Below, piece after piece: positions 1-10,816 of a stretch of 64,000 bases of DNA; positions within the stretch are counted from its first letter, which is position 1, and each line of letters starts with the position of its first letter. A program made the position numbers and the translations under genes. Origin of the DNA: Nemopilema nomurai (lineage: Eukaryota > Cnidaria > Scyphozoa > Rhizostomeae > Rhizostomatidae); NCBI GenBank assembly GCA_003864495.1, contig ML133401.1, positions 1,949,373 to 2,013,372 of the forward strand, in the 5' to 3' direction. The notes beneath the pieces are model-generated. The model saw only the letters and a list, made by a program, of their open reading frames with translations, was not told the DNA's origin and did no database searches.

Positions 1-3000
1 CTCCACAGGAAGCAAAAGAACGCATCGCCTGAAAAAATAGCAGTACCACAGTCACTCTAGTCTCATTTCTATCGTAAATCAAAGGTATATAATGGCCTAG
101 ACTTATTTATTTCTCCTGTGGACCCGACGTTTTTCGTACCCTTCCACAGGAAGCAAAAGACGCATCGCCTGAAAAAATAGCAGTACCACAGTCACTCTAG
201 TCTCATTTCTATCGTAAATCAAAGGTATAGAATGGCCTAGACTTATTTATTTCTCCTGTGGATCCCGACGTTTTTCGTACCCTTCCACAGGAAGCAAAAG
301 ACGCATCGCCTGAAAAAATAGCAGTACCACAGTCACTCTAGTCTCATTTCTATCGTAAATCAAAGGTATAGAATGGCCTAGACTTATTTATTTCTCCTGT
401 GGACCCCGACGTTTTTCGTACCCTTCCACAGGAAGCAAAAGACGCATCGCCTGAAAAAATAGCAGTACCACAGTCACTCTAGTCTCATTTCTATCGTAAA
501 TCAAAGGTATAGAATGGCCTAGACTTATTTATTTCTCCTGTGGATCCCGACGTTTTTCGTACCCTTCCACAGGAAGCAAAAGACGCATCGCCTGAAAAAA
601 TAGCAGTACCACAGTCACTCTAGTCTCATTTCTATCGTAAATCAAAGGTATATAATGGCCTAGACTTATTTATTTCTCCTGTGGACCCCGACGTTTTTCG
701 TACCCTTCCACAGGAAGCAAAAGACGCATCGCCTGAAAAAATAGCAGTACCACAGTCACTCTAGTCTCATTTCTATCGTAAATCAAAGGTATAGAATGGC
801 CTAGACTTATTTATTTCTCCTGTGGACCCCGACGTTTTTCGTACCCTTCCACAGGAAGCAAAAGACGCATCGCCTGAAAAAATAGCAGTACCACAGTCAC
901 TCTAGTCTCATTTCTATCGTAAATCAAAGGTATAGAATGGCCTAGACTTATTTATTTCTCCTGTGGATCCCGACGTTTTTCGTACCCTTCCACAGGAAGC
1001 AAAAGACGCATCGCCTGAAAAAATAGCAGTACACAGTCACTCTAGTCTCATTTCTATCGTAAATCAAAGGTATAGAATGGCCTAGACTTATTTATTTCTC
1101 CTGTGGACCCCGACGTTTTTCGTACCCTTCCACAGGAAGCAAAAGACGCATCGCCTGAAAAAATAGCAGTACCACAGTCACTCTAGTCTCATTTCTATCG
1201 TAAATCAAAGGTATAGAATGGCCTAGACTTATTTATTTCTCCTGTGGATCCCGACGTTTTTCGTACCCTTCCACAGGAAGCAAAAGACGCATCGCCTGAA
1301 AAAATAGCAGTACCACAGTCACTCTAGTCTCATTTCTATCGTAAATCAAAGGTATAGAATGGCCTAGACTTATTTATTTCTCCTGTGGACCCCGACGTTT
1401 TTCGTACCCTTCCACAGGAAGCAAAAGACGCATCGCCTGAAAAAATAGCAGTACCACAGTCACTCTAGTCTCATTTCTATCGTAAATCAAAGGTATAGAA
1501 TGGCCTAGACTTATTTATTTCTCCTGTGGACCCCGACGTTTTTCGTACCCTTCCACAGGAAGCAAAAGACGCATCGCCTGAAAAAATAGCAGTACCACAG
1601 TCACTCTAGTCTCATTTCTATCGTAAATCAAAGGTATATAATGGCCTAGACTTATTTATTTCTCCTGTGGACCCCGACGTTTTTCGTACCCTTCCACAGG
1701 AAGCAAAAGACGCATCGCCTGAAAAAATAGCAGTACCACAGTCACTCTAGTCTCATTTCTATCGTAAATCAAAGGTATAGAATGGCCTAGACTTATTTAT
1801 TTCTCCTGTGGACCCCGACGTTTTTCGTACCCTTCCACAGGAAGCAAAAGACGCATCGCCTGAAAAAATAGCAGTACCACAGTCACTCTAGTCTCATTTC
1901 TATCGTAAATCAAAGGTATATAATGGCCTAGACTTATTTATTTCTCCTGTGGACCCCGACGTTTTTCGTACCCTTCCACAGGAAGCAAAAGACGCATCGC
2001 CTGAAAAAATAGCAGTACACAGTCACTCTAGTCTCATTTCTATCGTAAATCAAAGGTATATAATGGCCTAGACTTATTTATTTCTCCTGTGGATCCCGAC
2101 GTTTTTCGTACCCTTCCACAGGAAGCAAAAGACGCATCGCCTGAAAAAATAGCAGTACACAGTCACTCTAGTCTCATTTCTATCGTAAATCAAAGGTATA
2201 GAATGGCCTAGACTTATTTATTTCTCCTGTGGATCCCGACGTTTTTCGTACCCTTCCACAGGAAGCAAAAGACGCATGGCCTGAAAAAATAGCAGTACCA
2301 CAGTCACTCTAGTCTCATTTCTATCGTAAATCAAAGGTATAGAATGGCCTAGACTTATATGTTTCTCCTGGGGACCCCGAAGTTTTTCGTACCCTTCCAC
2401 AGGAAGCAAAAGACGCATCGCCTGAAAAAATAGCAGTACGACAGTCACTCTAGTCTCATTTCTATCGTAAATCAAAGGTATAGAATGGCCTAGACTTATA
2501 TGTTTCTCCTGTGGACCCCGACGTTTTTCGTACCCTTCCACAGGAAGCAAAAGACGCATCGCCTGAAAAAATAGCAGTACCACAGTCACTCTAGTCTCAT
2601 TTCTATCGTAAATCAAAGGTATAGAATGGCCTAGACTTATTTATTTCTCCTGTGGATCCCGACGTTTTTCGTACCCTTCCACAGGAAGCAAAAGACGCAT
2701 CGCCTGAAAAAATAGCAGTACAACAGTCACTCTAGTCTCATTTCTATCGTAAATCAAAGGTATAGAATGGCCTAGACTTATTTATTTCTCCTGTGGATCC
2801 CGACGTTTTTCGTACCCTTCCACAGGAAGCAAAAGACGCATCGCCTGAAAAAATAGCAGTACCACAGTCACTCTAGTCTCATTTCTATCGTAAATCAAAG
2901 GTATAGAATGACCTAGACTTATTTATTTCTCCTGTGGACCCCGACGTTTTTCGTACCCTTCCACAGGAAGCAAAAGACGCATCGCCTGAAAAAATTAAAG

Positions 3001-3757
3001 TACGACAGTCACTCTAGTCTCATTTCTATCGTAAATCAAAGGTATAGAATGGCCTAGACTTATTTATTTCTCCTGTGGATCCCGACGTTTTTCGTACCCT
3101 TCCACAGGAAGCAAAAGACGCATCGCCTGAAAAAATAGCAGTACCACAGTCACTCTAGTCTCATTTCTATCGTAAATCAAAGGTATAGAATGGCCTAGAC
3201 TTATTTGTTTCTCCTGTGGATCCCGACGTTTTTCGTACCCTTCCACAGGAAGCAAAAGACGCATCGCCTGAAAAAATTAAAGTACAACAGTCACTCTAGT
3301 CTCATTTCTATCGTAAATCAAAGGTATAGAATGGCCTAGACTTATTTATTTCTCCTGTGGATCCCGACGTTTTTCGTACCCTTCCACAGGAAGCAAAAGA
3401 CGCATGGCCTGAAAAAATAGCAGTACAACAGTCACTCTAGTCTCATTTCTATCGTAAATCAAAGGTATAGAATGGCCTAGACTTATTTGTTTCTCCTGTG
3501 GATCCCGACGTTTTTCGTACCCTTCCACAGGAAGCAAAAGACGCATCGCCTGAAAAAATAGCAGTACGACAGTCACTCTAGTCTCATTTCTATCGTAAAT
3601 CAAAGGTATAGAATGGCCTAGACTTATTTGTTTCTCCTGTGGATCCCGACGTTTTTCGTACCCTTCCACAGGAAGCAAAAGACGCATCGCCTGAAAAAAT
3701 TAAAGTACAACAGTCACTCTAGTCTCATTTCTATCGTAAATCAAAGGTATAGAATGG
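1..3757. repeat. Tandem satellite, left array (about 27 monomers of 140-141 bp)
   Basis: Head-to-tail monomers recur every 140-141 bp from the first base of the window to the retrotransposon boundary, so the array is cut by the window edge. Monomers are nearly identical. Most read TTATTTATTTCTCC and GACGCATCGCC, in contrast to TTATATGTTTCTCC and GACGCATGGCC in the right array, although a few right-type copies occur near 2340-2520. GGATCCCG and GGACCCCG variants are interspersed. Each monomer carries an inverted repeat TCCTGTGGA ... TCCACAGGA around a 21-base loop. Length changes cluster between CCTGAAAAA and ACAGTCAC. Open frames on the minus strand exist only because 141 is divisible by three; they break wherever a monomer is 139 or 140 bp, so I do not call them genes. 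Confidence 0.97.
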
Positions 3758-4233
3758 TGTCGCCGAGAATCTAGTAACATCTAGAACATTCTAAACATTG
3801 CGTAAGAAATACACAATTACCTTGGATTAACTGCCAGCATGCTTGCTTAGTCATGATTATGTAATCCCTATGATTGTAGTCGCTGAGATCATAACACCGT
3901 AGTGAGCCATTTAGGCCTATTATGCTTCACATGTAACGTAGCCTCGTTTCCGTTTACAACATTCTAGAACCTTGGAGGGTTATCGAGAAAATTCTCTAAG
4001 GGGTATATTTAGTCATCTCGTAATATTACGTATAACAAGTCATCATTAATCAGCAATTATTAGCTAGAACTTTCTGTAGAAAAGGTATATAACCAGACGG
4101 AAGGTATCAAGTAGAGGGAGAACGAGCGAGAGTATAACAATCAATTATAGCGAAGTATCATAAACGGATTACTTCTGTGAGTTCATTTCTGTGAGAAGTT
4201 ATTGTCGTGGAGAACTAGAACAAATTCCCGACA
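3758..4233 (+). repeat. 5' LTR of the BEL/Pao element
   Basis: 476 bp, bounded by the short inverted ends TGTCG and CGACA, and identical to 9554-10029 except for two substitutions (C4093 against A9889, G4118 against T9914). It contains the promoter; a TATA box is visible at 4086-4092. Confidence 0.95.
4086..4092 (+). promoter_or_regulatory. Probable TATA box of the LTR promoter
   Basis: TATATAA lies 148 bp before the LTR end, and the same site is present in the 3' LTR at 9882-9888. The position is appropriate for a pol II start in the downstream part of the LTR. The transcription start itself cannot be read from the sequence. Confidence 0.6.
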
Positions 4234-4236
4234 AAG

Positions 4237-4254
4237 TGGCACCCCAGATGGGAG
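4237..4254 (+). other. Putative tRNA primer-binding site
   Basis: A TGG-initiated stretch, TGGCACCCCAGATGGGAG, begins three bases after the LTR end. That is where reverse transcription would be primed by a tRNA whose CCA end pairs with TGG. I could not assign the tRNA with confidence. Confidence 0.5.
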
Positions 4255-4300
4255 TATAGAAGAAACTACAGAGAGAGATAAACTGGAAAAGAGAGTCAAG

Positions 4301-5674
4301 ATGGCCAATGTCGACGAAGAAATCAAGAAGATACAAAAGAAATTCAAAGTTCTGAAGTTCAATAGGGAAGAAGCGACGGAAACACCGGAGAAGAACCCCA
4401 CAAAAACGTTAGAGAGATATATTCGGGGGTTCAATCAGCAAATAGAAGACGTGCACACGCTAATAATGGGAGTACAAGAACTCAAAATTGAAGCGGATGA
4501 AGACCCTGCAGAAATTCGTGAATGGAGCCAAAAGACCAAGGCAGAACTGGCAGGATATGAAAGCTTTTTGGAGGAGCTTGAAGCAAAAAGGGCGGAGCTG
4601 CAAAGAGAGGGTGAGCAACAAATTATTCGTGAGGAAGAAAAGCAAAAGGAAGAGTTGAGAAAAGGCGATTTCAACGAGGCCTTAAAACTGGAACAAGCGA
4701 AATTGGAGATGAAGAAAAAGGCCGAGAGAGAAATTGCAGAACTACATGAAAAATCAAAAAGGGAGCAACAAAGCAGAGTAAAACTTCCAAAACTGGTGAT
4801 ATCAAAGTTCCAAGGAACACACATTGACTGGCAGAGATTTTGGAGTCAGTTTGAGACAGAGATTGATAAAACAGACATACCACAAGTGACAAAATTCTCT
4901 TACCTCATGGAGGCTTTAGTTTTCAAAGTTCGGTCAACAATTGATGGACTACCATTGACAACTGAAGGCTATGAGCGCGCCAAGCAAATTTTGAAAACAA
5001 GATATGGAAAACCCAGTGAGGTAGCAAACGCGCATATCCAAAACATCATCTCGCTGCCGATCGTTCATGGTACTCAACCGGGGAAGATTCTAGAGTTTTT
5101 TGAAAGGCTGGTAACTAGCATTCAAACCCTGGAAACAATGGGGAAGCTTAAGTTTATGGATGGGTATGCAAGAACAACGCTGGACAAGCTACCTGGGATT
5201 CGAGCAGATCTGGTTAGAACAGATGATGCCTGGCAAGAATGGGGGTTTAGTCACCTTATAGAGGCATTGAGTAAATGGTGCGAAAGGAATCCATGCCAAT
5301 CAGATGAACGAAGCAAGCAGCAAGGAAATCAAAGACGTGACAGGGTTTTTCAAACAGATGACAGAATGGGAAGACCACGAGGTTGCGTCTATTGCTATGA
5401 GCCGGGACATAAATCAACAGAATGTGACAAGATCAAGAGTTTGGCGGAGAGGAAGAGACTGCTTAGTGAAAAGAAGCTTTGCTTCAATTGTACAGGTGGC
5501 AAGCATCGTGCCGCAGAATGCCGTAGCAAGATCAGATGCCAAAGGTGCACTGGTAAACACCACACATCCATCTGTGACCAACAGCAACAGCAAGTCCTGA
5601 TAGCCAATGAGGAATACCAAGCTAAAGAAGCAGTGACATATCCTGTGGTATTAGTCAGCGTAAATGGGGTGTGA
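4301..5674 (+). CDS. Gag polyprotein of the BEL/Pao element
   Basis: Structural (gag-like) protein that packages the element RNA, 457 aa from the ATG at 4301. The frame is open further upstream to 4202 but only with a TTG, so the ATG is the better start. Residues about 80-160 are highly charged (Glu/Lys/Arg-rich) and probably form a coiled coil. Residues about 161-330 match the DUF1759 capsid-like region found in BEL gags (KLPKLVISKFQG onward). Three zinc knuckles follow: C362-X2-C-X4-H-X4-C, C394-X2-C-X4-H-X4-C, and C413-X2-C with H420/H421 and C425. The ORF ends in TGA at 5672-5674, exactly where homology would be expected to run on into the protease. No other stop or frameshift is seen. 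Confidence 0.9.
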   Translation: MANVDEEIKKIQKKFKVLKFNREEATETPEKNPTKTLERYIRGFNQQIEDVHTLIMGVQELKIEADEDPAEIREWSQKTKAELAGYESFLEELEAKRAELQREGEQQIIREEEKQKEELRKGDFNEALKLEQAKLEMKKKAEREIAELHEKSKREQQSRVKLPKLVISKFQGTHIDWQRFWSQFETEIDKTDIPQVTKFSYLMEALVFKVRSTIDGLPLTTEGYERAKQILKTRYGKPSEVANAHIQNIISLPIVHGTQPGKILEFFERLVTSIQTLETMGKLKFMDGYARTTLDKLPGIRADLVRTDDAWQEWGFSHLIEALSKWCERNPCQSDERSKQQGNQRRDRVFQTDDRMGRPRGCVYCYEPGHKSTECDKIKSLAERKRLLSEKKLCFNCTGGKHRAAECRSKIRCQRCTGKHHTSICDQQQQQVLIANEEYQAKEAVTYPVVLVSVNGV

Positions 5675-8600
5675 AATGTCGTGCACTGTTGGACACTGGT
5701 GCAGGGAGTTCGTACGCATCAAAAACATTACTTGATCAAATCAAGATTAAACCTGTCAGAAGGGAGACAAGGAGAATAGACATGATGATGCAGTCAGTCA
5801 CCCAAAGAATCGAAGTCTACAGTGTAAACATTGCCAGCATAGACGAGAAATTCAGCCTGCAAGCTTTAGTAAGCAAAGTGGATAAAGACGTCCTTCTGTC
5901 ATTACCCAACCCCAAGTACGACAGCATGATCTCAAGATTTGGACATTTGGAGGGAATAAACATGGATGACAAGGATAAGAAACCCAGTCTACCTATACAT
6001 TTGATTCTTGGCAATAGTGAATACTCAAAGATCAAAACAGAGAAGAAACCAAAGATTGGAAAATCAGGAGAGCCTATTGGTGAATTTACGCAATTTGGAT
6101 GGACCATCATGTCTCCAGGGAGTGAGAGCAATTTGGACAACGTATACTTGACAAGAAATTCATCAGCAGATTATGAGCAACTGTGTAGTTTGGACATTCT
6201 TGGACTTCGTGACAACCCAGAAGGTGACCAACAACCTGTCCATGAAGATTTCAAGGAACAACTGATTCGTAGCCCTCAAGGGTGGTATGAAACTGGGCTG
6301 CTGTGGAAAAGTAATCATGATGCCTTACACAACAACAAGAGTGGTAGTATCGCGAGATTGTCCAGTTTGGTAAGAAGACTACAGCATAAGCCAGAGCTGT
6401 TGCAAGAATATGATGACATCATTCAAGACCAACTGAAGCAAGGCATTGTAGAGAAGGTTACAAAAGAGGCTGGTGAGAAAGAATTCTACATCCCACATAA
6501 GCCAGTTATCCGAGAAGCTGCAGAAAGCACAAAAGTACGGATTGTATTCGATGCTTCGGCAAAAGGAACTGAGAAGAGCCCGTCACTAAATGATTGCTTG
6601 GAGCCAGGACCACCCCTGCAAAACTTGCTTTGGAATGTGCTGGTAAGAAATCGATTGAAGCCAGTAGCACTTTGTGGAGATTTAAAGCAAGCTTTCCTCC
6701 AAGTAAGGATAAAAGAAGAAGACCGAGATGCTTTGCGGTTCCATTGGATAAAAGATAAAGATCCAAACAAAATTGAGATTTTGAGATTTACACGTGCGCT
6801 ATTTGGACTGGTGCAATCACCTTTTCTGTTAGCAGCAACAATTGAGGAGCATCTAAAGAAGTATGAAGACAACTACCCAATGGAGATAGCAGAGATCAAA
6901 CATAGCCTGTACGTTGACGACGTAGTCAGTGGTGGAGCTACAATTCAAGAAGTTAAGCACTTGAAGGAAACAGCCAAGTCGGTGTTTGGAGAAGCCAAAT
7001 TCGAGCTGCACAAGTGGCATTCCAATGTTCCAGAGATGGAAAGTGAAGTGGTTGAGCCTGATGAGCAGACTTACGCCAAGAAGGAACTGGGTGTGAAAAC
7101 TACAGAAACAAAAATACTTGGGCTCCATTGGCAAAAGAGTGAAGATAGTCTAGCAGTGGTATTCCCAGAGAGACCAACGAAGCACACAAAGAGGGAAATT
7201 CTGCGTTATTTAGCATCCATATACGACCCACTTGGATTTGCTGCACCGATTCATTTACTTGGTAAGCTAGTTTACAGAGAGTGCTGTGAGCAAAACATTG
7301 GTTGGGACGAAGAGGTGACCGATACGGTTCTGAAGATGTGGGGAAAGTTTCAAAGGAGCCTGCCGGAACAGATATGTGTGCCAAGAAGTCTCTGCACCAA
7401 AAAGGAGCCAATTACAGCCATGGAACTTCACGTTTTTGGGGACACCAGTGCAAAGGGAACAGCAGCAGTAGTTTATGCAGTAGTACACCAAGCATCTGGG
7501 ACTACTCAAGGACTCCTTGCAGCAAAGGCTCGACTTGCAAAGAAGAACATGAGCATTCCACGGCTTGAATTAGTCTCTGCACACATGGCAGCAAACCTGG
7601 TGAGTAACGTCAAGAATGCACTTCAAGAACATCCCATCAAAGGAGTGTACGGATGGCTAGATAGCACAGTGGCGCTGCATTGGATCAATGGTGAAGGAAG
7701 CTATAAACAGTTCGTGGCAAACAGGGTGCGATTGATAAGAGAAAAGAACTTTATTAACTGGAGACATGTGAGAACCGACGATAATACTGCAGACATTGGT
7801 AGTAGAGGGGTAACGTCTGAACGCTCTATGATCAAATGGTTAAACGGTCCCAGTTGGCTGTCTGAAAAATCTCATTGGCCAGACGAAATAAGCATTACAT
7901 CAAGTGAAGAGTCAGAGAAGGAAGCTAAACGCACAAAGGATGTACTGGCAGTTTCAGTCGTAGAGGAAAATCAGTTGGATGCATTACTCAACAAATTATC
8001 TTTTTGGAAAGCAATCAGAGTCACTGCAATTTTGCTCAGATTCATAAGCAACTGCAGAAGCAAGAAGATAGATCGCAAAAAGGGGACTCTAATCACTGCA
8101 GAAACAGAAAAGGCCATCAAATACTGGACGATTGAAACACAGAGAATGGTCGAGAACACAGAAAGGTTCAATGAGGACCAACAAAGACTCAATCTCGTTA
8201 AAGATCCTGAAGGTATTTACAGATGCCATGGCAGAATACAAGGTGAAAAGCCAATTTACCTACCCTCAAGAGCAAAATTCACTGAAGGACTCGTGAAAGA
8301 TGCGCACATTCAAAGTCTCCATGGGGGAGTAATTTTAACAATGGCCCGAGTCAGGAACAAGTACTGGGTACCAAAATTGAGGCAATTGGCAAAACGGCTC
8401 ATCAAATCGTGCAATGGATGTAGAAGGTTTCACAGCAAGCCTTACGCTATTCCACCTGCGGGAATATTGCCACAAGACAGAACAGAAGGCCACCGACCGT
8501 TTCAAGTCATTGGTGTAGATTATGCTGGACCAATTCTTTACAAAAAGAATAAGGCTGACTGCAAGGCCTACATATTGCTTTACGCATGCAGTTTAACAAG

Positions 8601-9507
8601 AGCCATTCACCTAGAGTTGCTACCGAACCAAACCGCAGAAGAATTCCTTCTCAGCTTGAAAAGATTCATTGCCCGGCGAGGCAGACCAGAAAAGATTTAT
8701 TCAGATAATGGGAGGACATTTGTTGCTGGAGCCAAATGGTTGAAGAAAGTAATGCGGGACGAAGCAATACAGAATGTGCTAGCAAGGCGGGAGATCAAAT
8801 GGCAGTTCAATCTTAGCCGAGCCCCATGGTGGGGAGGACAGTTTGAGAGAATGGTGGGCTTAGTTAAACAGGCACTGTACAAAGTCATTGGTCGAGCTGT
8901 ACTGACATGGAAGGAACTGACAGAGGTGATATTGGACATAGAAATAGAACTTAACAACCGGCCTTTAAGCTACATGGAAGATGACGTACAGTTGCCAACT
9001 TTAACTCCGAACGTGCTGGTGTACGGAGAATCACATACAATCCCAGAACAAGACGCGGATGGAATTGAAGACAGGGATCTAAGGAAAAGAGCAAGATATC
9101 TAAAACGATGCAAGGACATGTTATGGAACCGATGGACGGGGGAGTATATCAAAGCACTTAGAGAAAGGCACAACATGAAGCACAAAACAAAGAATGAAGT
9201 GATCAAAGAAGGTGAAGTTGTGATTATCAAGAATGATGAGCATAATCGCGGAAGATGGGATCTTGGCATCATCGTAAAGCTCATAAAAGGTCGCGATGGT
9301 GTAGTACGAGCCGCAAAACTACGGGCTGGAAAATCCTACTTGGAAAGACCAATCCAGCACTTGTATCCACTGGAGTTATCCTGTGACATGCACGAGGGAC
9401 AATCCCTAACCTTGGATCCTGATGCGAAAGAGTTCAGACCACGGAGAAGAACAGCTCAAGTCGCAGAAGAAGCAATAAAGATTATAGCTGAGGAGGAGAA
9501 CAGCTAA
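5671..9507 (+). CDS. Pol polyprotein (protease, RT, RNase H, integrase) of the BEL/Pao element
   Basis: An uninterrupted reading frame of about 1278 residues. It opens after a stop at 5623-5625 and has no convincing ATG at its start, so it is probably made as a fusion with gag. In order: an aspartic protease with the D-T-G triad at residues 8-10; reverse transcriptase with Y-V-D-D at 414-417; an RNase H/A17-type region with HVFGDTSAKG near 586; an integrase zinc finger with paired His near 878 and C-X2-C near 914-917; a catalytic core with acidic residues D950, D1012 and E1059; and a DUF5641-like basic C-terminus. All key residues are present. Pol lies in the -1 frame relative to gag, with an overlap of at most 5626-5674. 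I see no canonical X-XXY-YYZ slippery heptamer. The boundary contains a short GTGTG run, so a 2-nt slippage mutation is possible. Confidence 0.92.
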   Translation: MKCRALLDTGAGSSYASKTLLDQIKIKPVRRETRRIDMMMQSVTQRIEVYSVNIASIDEKFSLQALVSKVDKDVLLSLPNPKYDSMISRFGHLEGINMDDKDKKPSLPIHLILGNSEYSKIKTEKKPKIGKSGEPIGEFTQFGWTIMSPGSESNLDNVYLTRNSSADYEQLCSLDILGLRDNPEGDQQPVHEDFKEQLIRSPQGWYETGLLWKSNHDALHNNKSGSIARLSSLVRRLQHKPELLQEYDDIIQDQLKQGIVEKVTKEAGEKEFYIPHKPVIREAAESTKVRIVFDASAKGTEKSPSLNDCLEPGPPLQNLLWNVLVRNRLKPVALCGDLKQAFLQVRIKEEDRDALRFHWIKDKDPNKIEILRFTRALFGLVQSPFLLAATIEEHLKKYEDNYPMEIAEIKHSLYVDDVVSGGATIQEVKHLKETAKSVFGEAKFELHKWHSNVPEMESEVVEPDEQTYAKKELGVKTTETKILGLHWQKSEDSLAVVFPERPTKHTKREILRYLASIYDPLGFAAPIHLLGKLVYRECCEQNIGWDEEVTDTVLKMWGKFQRSLPEQICVPRSLCTKKEPITAMELHVFGDTSAKGTAAVVYAVVHQASGTTQGLLAAKARLAKKNMSIPRLELVSAHMAANLVSNVKNALQEHPIKGVYGWLDSTVALHWINGEGSYKQFVANRVRLIREKNFINWRHVRTDDNTADIGSRGVTSERSMIKWLNGPSWLSEKSHWPDEISITSSEESEKEAKRTKDVLAVSVVEENQLDALLNKLSFWKAIRVTAILLRFISNCRSKKIDRKKGTLITAETEKAIKYWTIETQRMVENTERFNEDQQRLNLVKDPEGIYRCHGRIQGEKPIYLPSRAKFTEGLVKDAHIQSLHGGVILTMARVRNKYWVPKLRQLAKRLIKSCNGCRRFHSKPYAIPPAGILPQDRTEGHRPFQVIGVDYAGPILYKKNKADCKAYILLYACSLTRAIHLELLPNQTAEEFLLSLKRFIARRGRPEKIYSDNGRTFVAGAKWLKKVMRDEAIQNVLARREIKWQFNLSRAPWWGGQFERMVGLVKQALYKVIGRAVLTWKELTEVILDIEIELNNRPLSYMEDDVQLPTLTPNVLVYGESHTIPEQDADGIEDRDLRKRARYLKRCKDMLWNRWTGEYIKALRERHNMKHKTKNEVIKEGEVVIIKNDEHNRGRWDLGIIVKLIKGRDGVVRAAKLRAGKSYLERPIQHLYPLELSCDMHEGQSLTLDPDAKEFRPRRRTAQVAEEAIKIIAEEENS

Positions 9508-9539
9508 CTGATGACGTAATATTTGATCGCTTCCCGATC

Positions 9540-9553
9540 AAATAGGGGGAGTG
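9540..9553 (+). other. Polypurine tract
   Basis: AAATAGGGGGAGTG lies immediately before the 3' LTR, the expected position for the plus-strand primer of an LTR element. Confidence 0.65.
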
Positions 9554-10029
9554 TGTCGCCGAGAATCTAGTAACATCTAGAACATTCTAAACATTGCGTA
9601 AGAAATACACAATTACCTTGGATTAACTGCCAGCATGCTTGCTTAGTCATGATTATGTAATCCCTATGATTGTAGTCGCTGAGATCATAACACCGTAGTG
9701 AGCCATTTAGGCCTATTATGCTTCACATGTAACGTAGCCTCGTTTCCGTTTACAACATTCTAGAACCTTGGAGGGTTATCGAGAAAATTCTCTAAGGGGT
9801 ATATTTAGTCATCTCGTAATATTACGTATAACAAGTCATCATTAATCAGCAATTATTAGCTAGAACTTTCTGTAGAAAAGGTATATAAACAGACGGAAGG
9901 TATCAAGTAGAGGTAGAACGAGCGAGAGTATAACAATCAATTATAGCGAAGTATCATAAACGGATTACTTCTGTGAGTTCATTTCTGTGAGAAGTTATTG
10001 TCGTGGAGAACTAGAACAAATTCCCGACA
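9554..10029 (+). repeat. 3' LTR of the BEL/Pao element
   Basis: Direct repeat of 3758-4233, the same 476-bp length with two substitutions. It ends CCCGACA at 10029. The following bases are neither satellite nor a copy of the left flank. Confidence 0.95.
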
Positions 10030-10816
10030 CAACAGAACGACCCNNNNNNNNNNNNNNNNNNNNNNNNNNNNNNNNNNNNNNNNNNNNNNNNNNNNNNNNN
10101 NNNNNNNNNNNNNNNNNNNNNNNNNNNNNNNNNNNNNNNNNNNNNNNNNNNNNNNNNNNNNNNNNNNNNNNNNNNNNNNNNNNNNNNNNNNNNNNNNNNN
10201 NNNNNNNNNNNNNNNNNNNNNNNNNNNNNNNNNNNNNNNNNNNNNNNNNNNNNNNNNNNNNNNNNNNNNNNNNNNNNNNNNNNNNNNNNNNNNNNNNNNN
10301 NNNNNNNNNNNNNNNNNNNNNNNNNNNNNNNNNNNNNNNNNNNNNNNNNNNNNNNNNNNNNNNNNNNNNNNNNNNNNNNNNNNNNNNNNNNNNNNNNNNN
10401 NNNNNNNNNNNNNNNNNNNNNNNNNNNNNNNNNNNNNNNNNNNNNNNNNNNNNNNNNNNNNNNNNNNNNNNNNNNNNNNNNNNNNNNNNNNNNNNNNNNN
10501 NNNNNNNNNNNNNNNNNNNNNNNNNNNNNNNNNNNNNNNNNNNNNNNNNNNNNNNNNNNNNNNNNNNNNNNNNNNNNNNNNNNNNNNNNNNNNNNNNNNN
10601 NNNNNNNNNNNNNNNNNNNNNNNNNNNNNNNNNNNNNNNNNNNNNNNNNNNNNNNNNNNNNNNNNNNNNNNNNNNNNNNNNNNNNNNNNNNNNNNNNNNN
10701 NNNNNNNNNNNNNNNNNNNNNNNNNNNNNNNNNNNNNNNNNNNNNNNNNNNNNNNNNNNNNNNNNNNNNNNNNNNNNNNNNNNNNNNNNNNNNNNNNNNN
10801 NNNNNNNNNNNNNNNN
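10030..10816. other. Fourteen unexplained bases followed by an assembly gap (10044-10816, all N)
   Basis: Positions 10030-10043 read CAACAGAACGACCC. This matches neither the left flank of the element (AGAATGG), nor the start of its internal region, nor the satellite beyond its first six bases (CAACAG occurs in monomers). A run of 773 N follows. The satellite resumes at 10817 at GCCTAGAC, almost exactly the monomer position at which the left array was interrupted. Confidence 0.95.

Larger units (their letters stand above)
3758..10029 (+). mobile_element. BEL/Pao LTR retrotransposon, near full length
   Basis: A 6.27-kb element has two 476-bp direct LTRs starting TGTCG and ending CGACA. Between them lie a primer-binding-site-like sequence, a gag ORF with zinc knuckles, a long pol ORF in the order protease, reverse transcriptase, RNase H, integrase, and a purine-rich tract. 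This domain order, the DUF1759-like gag, the A17-type protease/RT region and the DUF5641-like tail are typical of the BEL/Pao superfamily. No envelope-like ORF is present. The LTRs differ at only two positions (4093/9889 and 4118/9914), which suggests a recent insertion. It sits within satellite DNA. The left flank is satellite ending AGAATGG; the right flank is not a matching target-site duplication. Gag and pol are in different frames. Confidence 0.95.

Noticed and set aside
1..3757. CRISPR-like array
   Set aside because: Repeats are contiguous 140-bp satellites without unique spacers, in eukaryotic DNA.
5395..9284. Several 60-130 codon frames antisense to or out of frame with gag and pol
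   Set aside because: Shadows of the retrotransposon coding frames.
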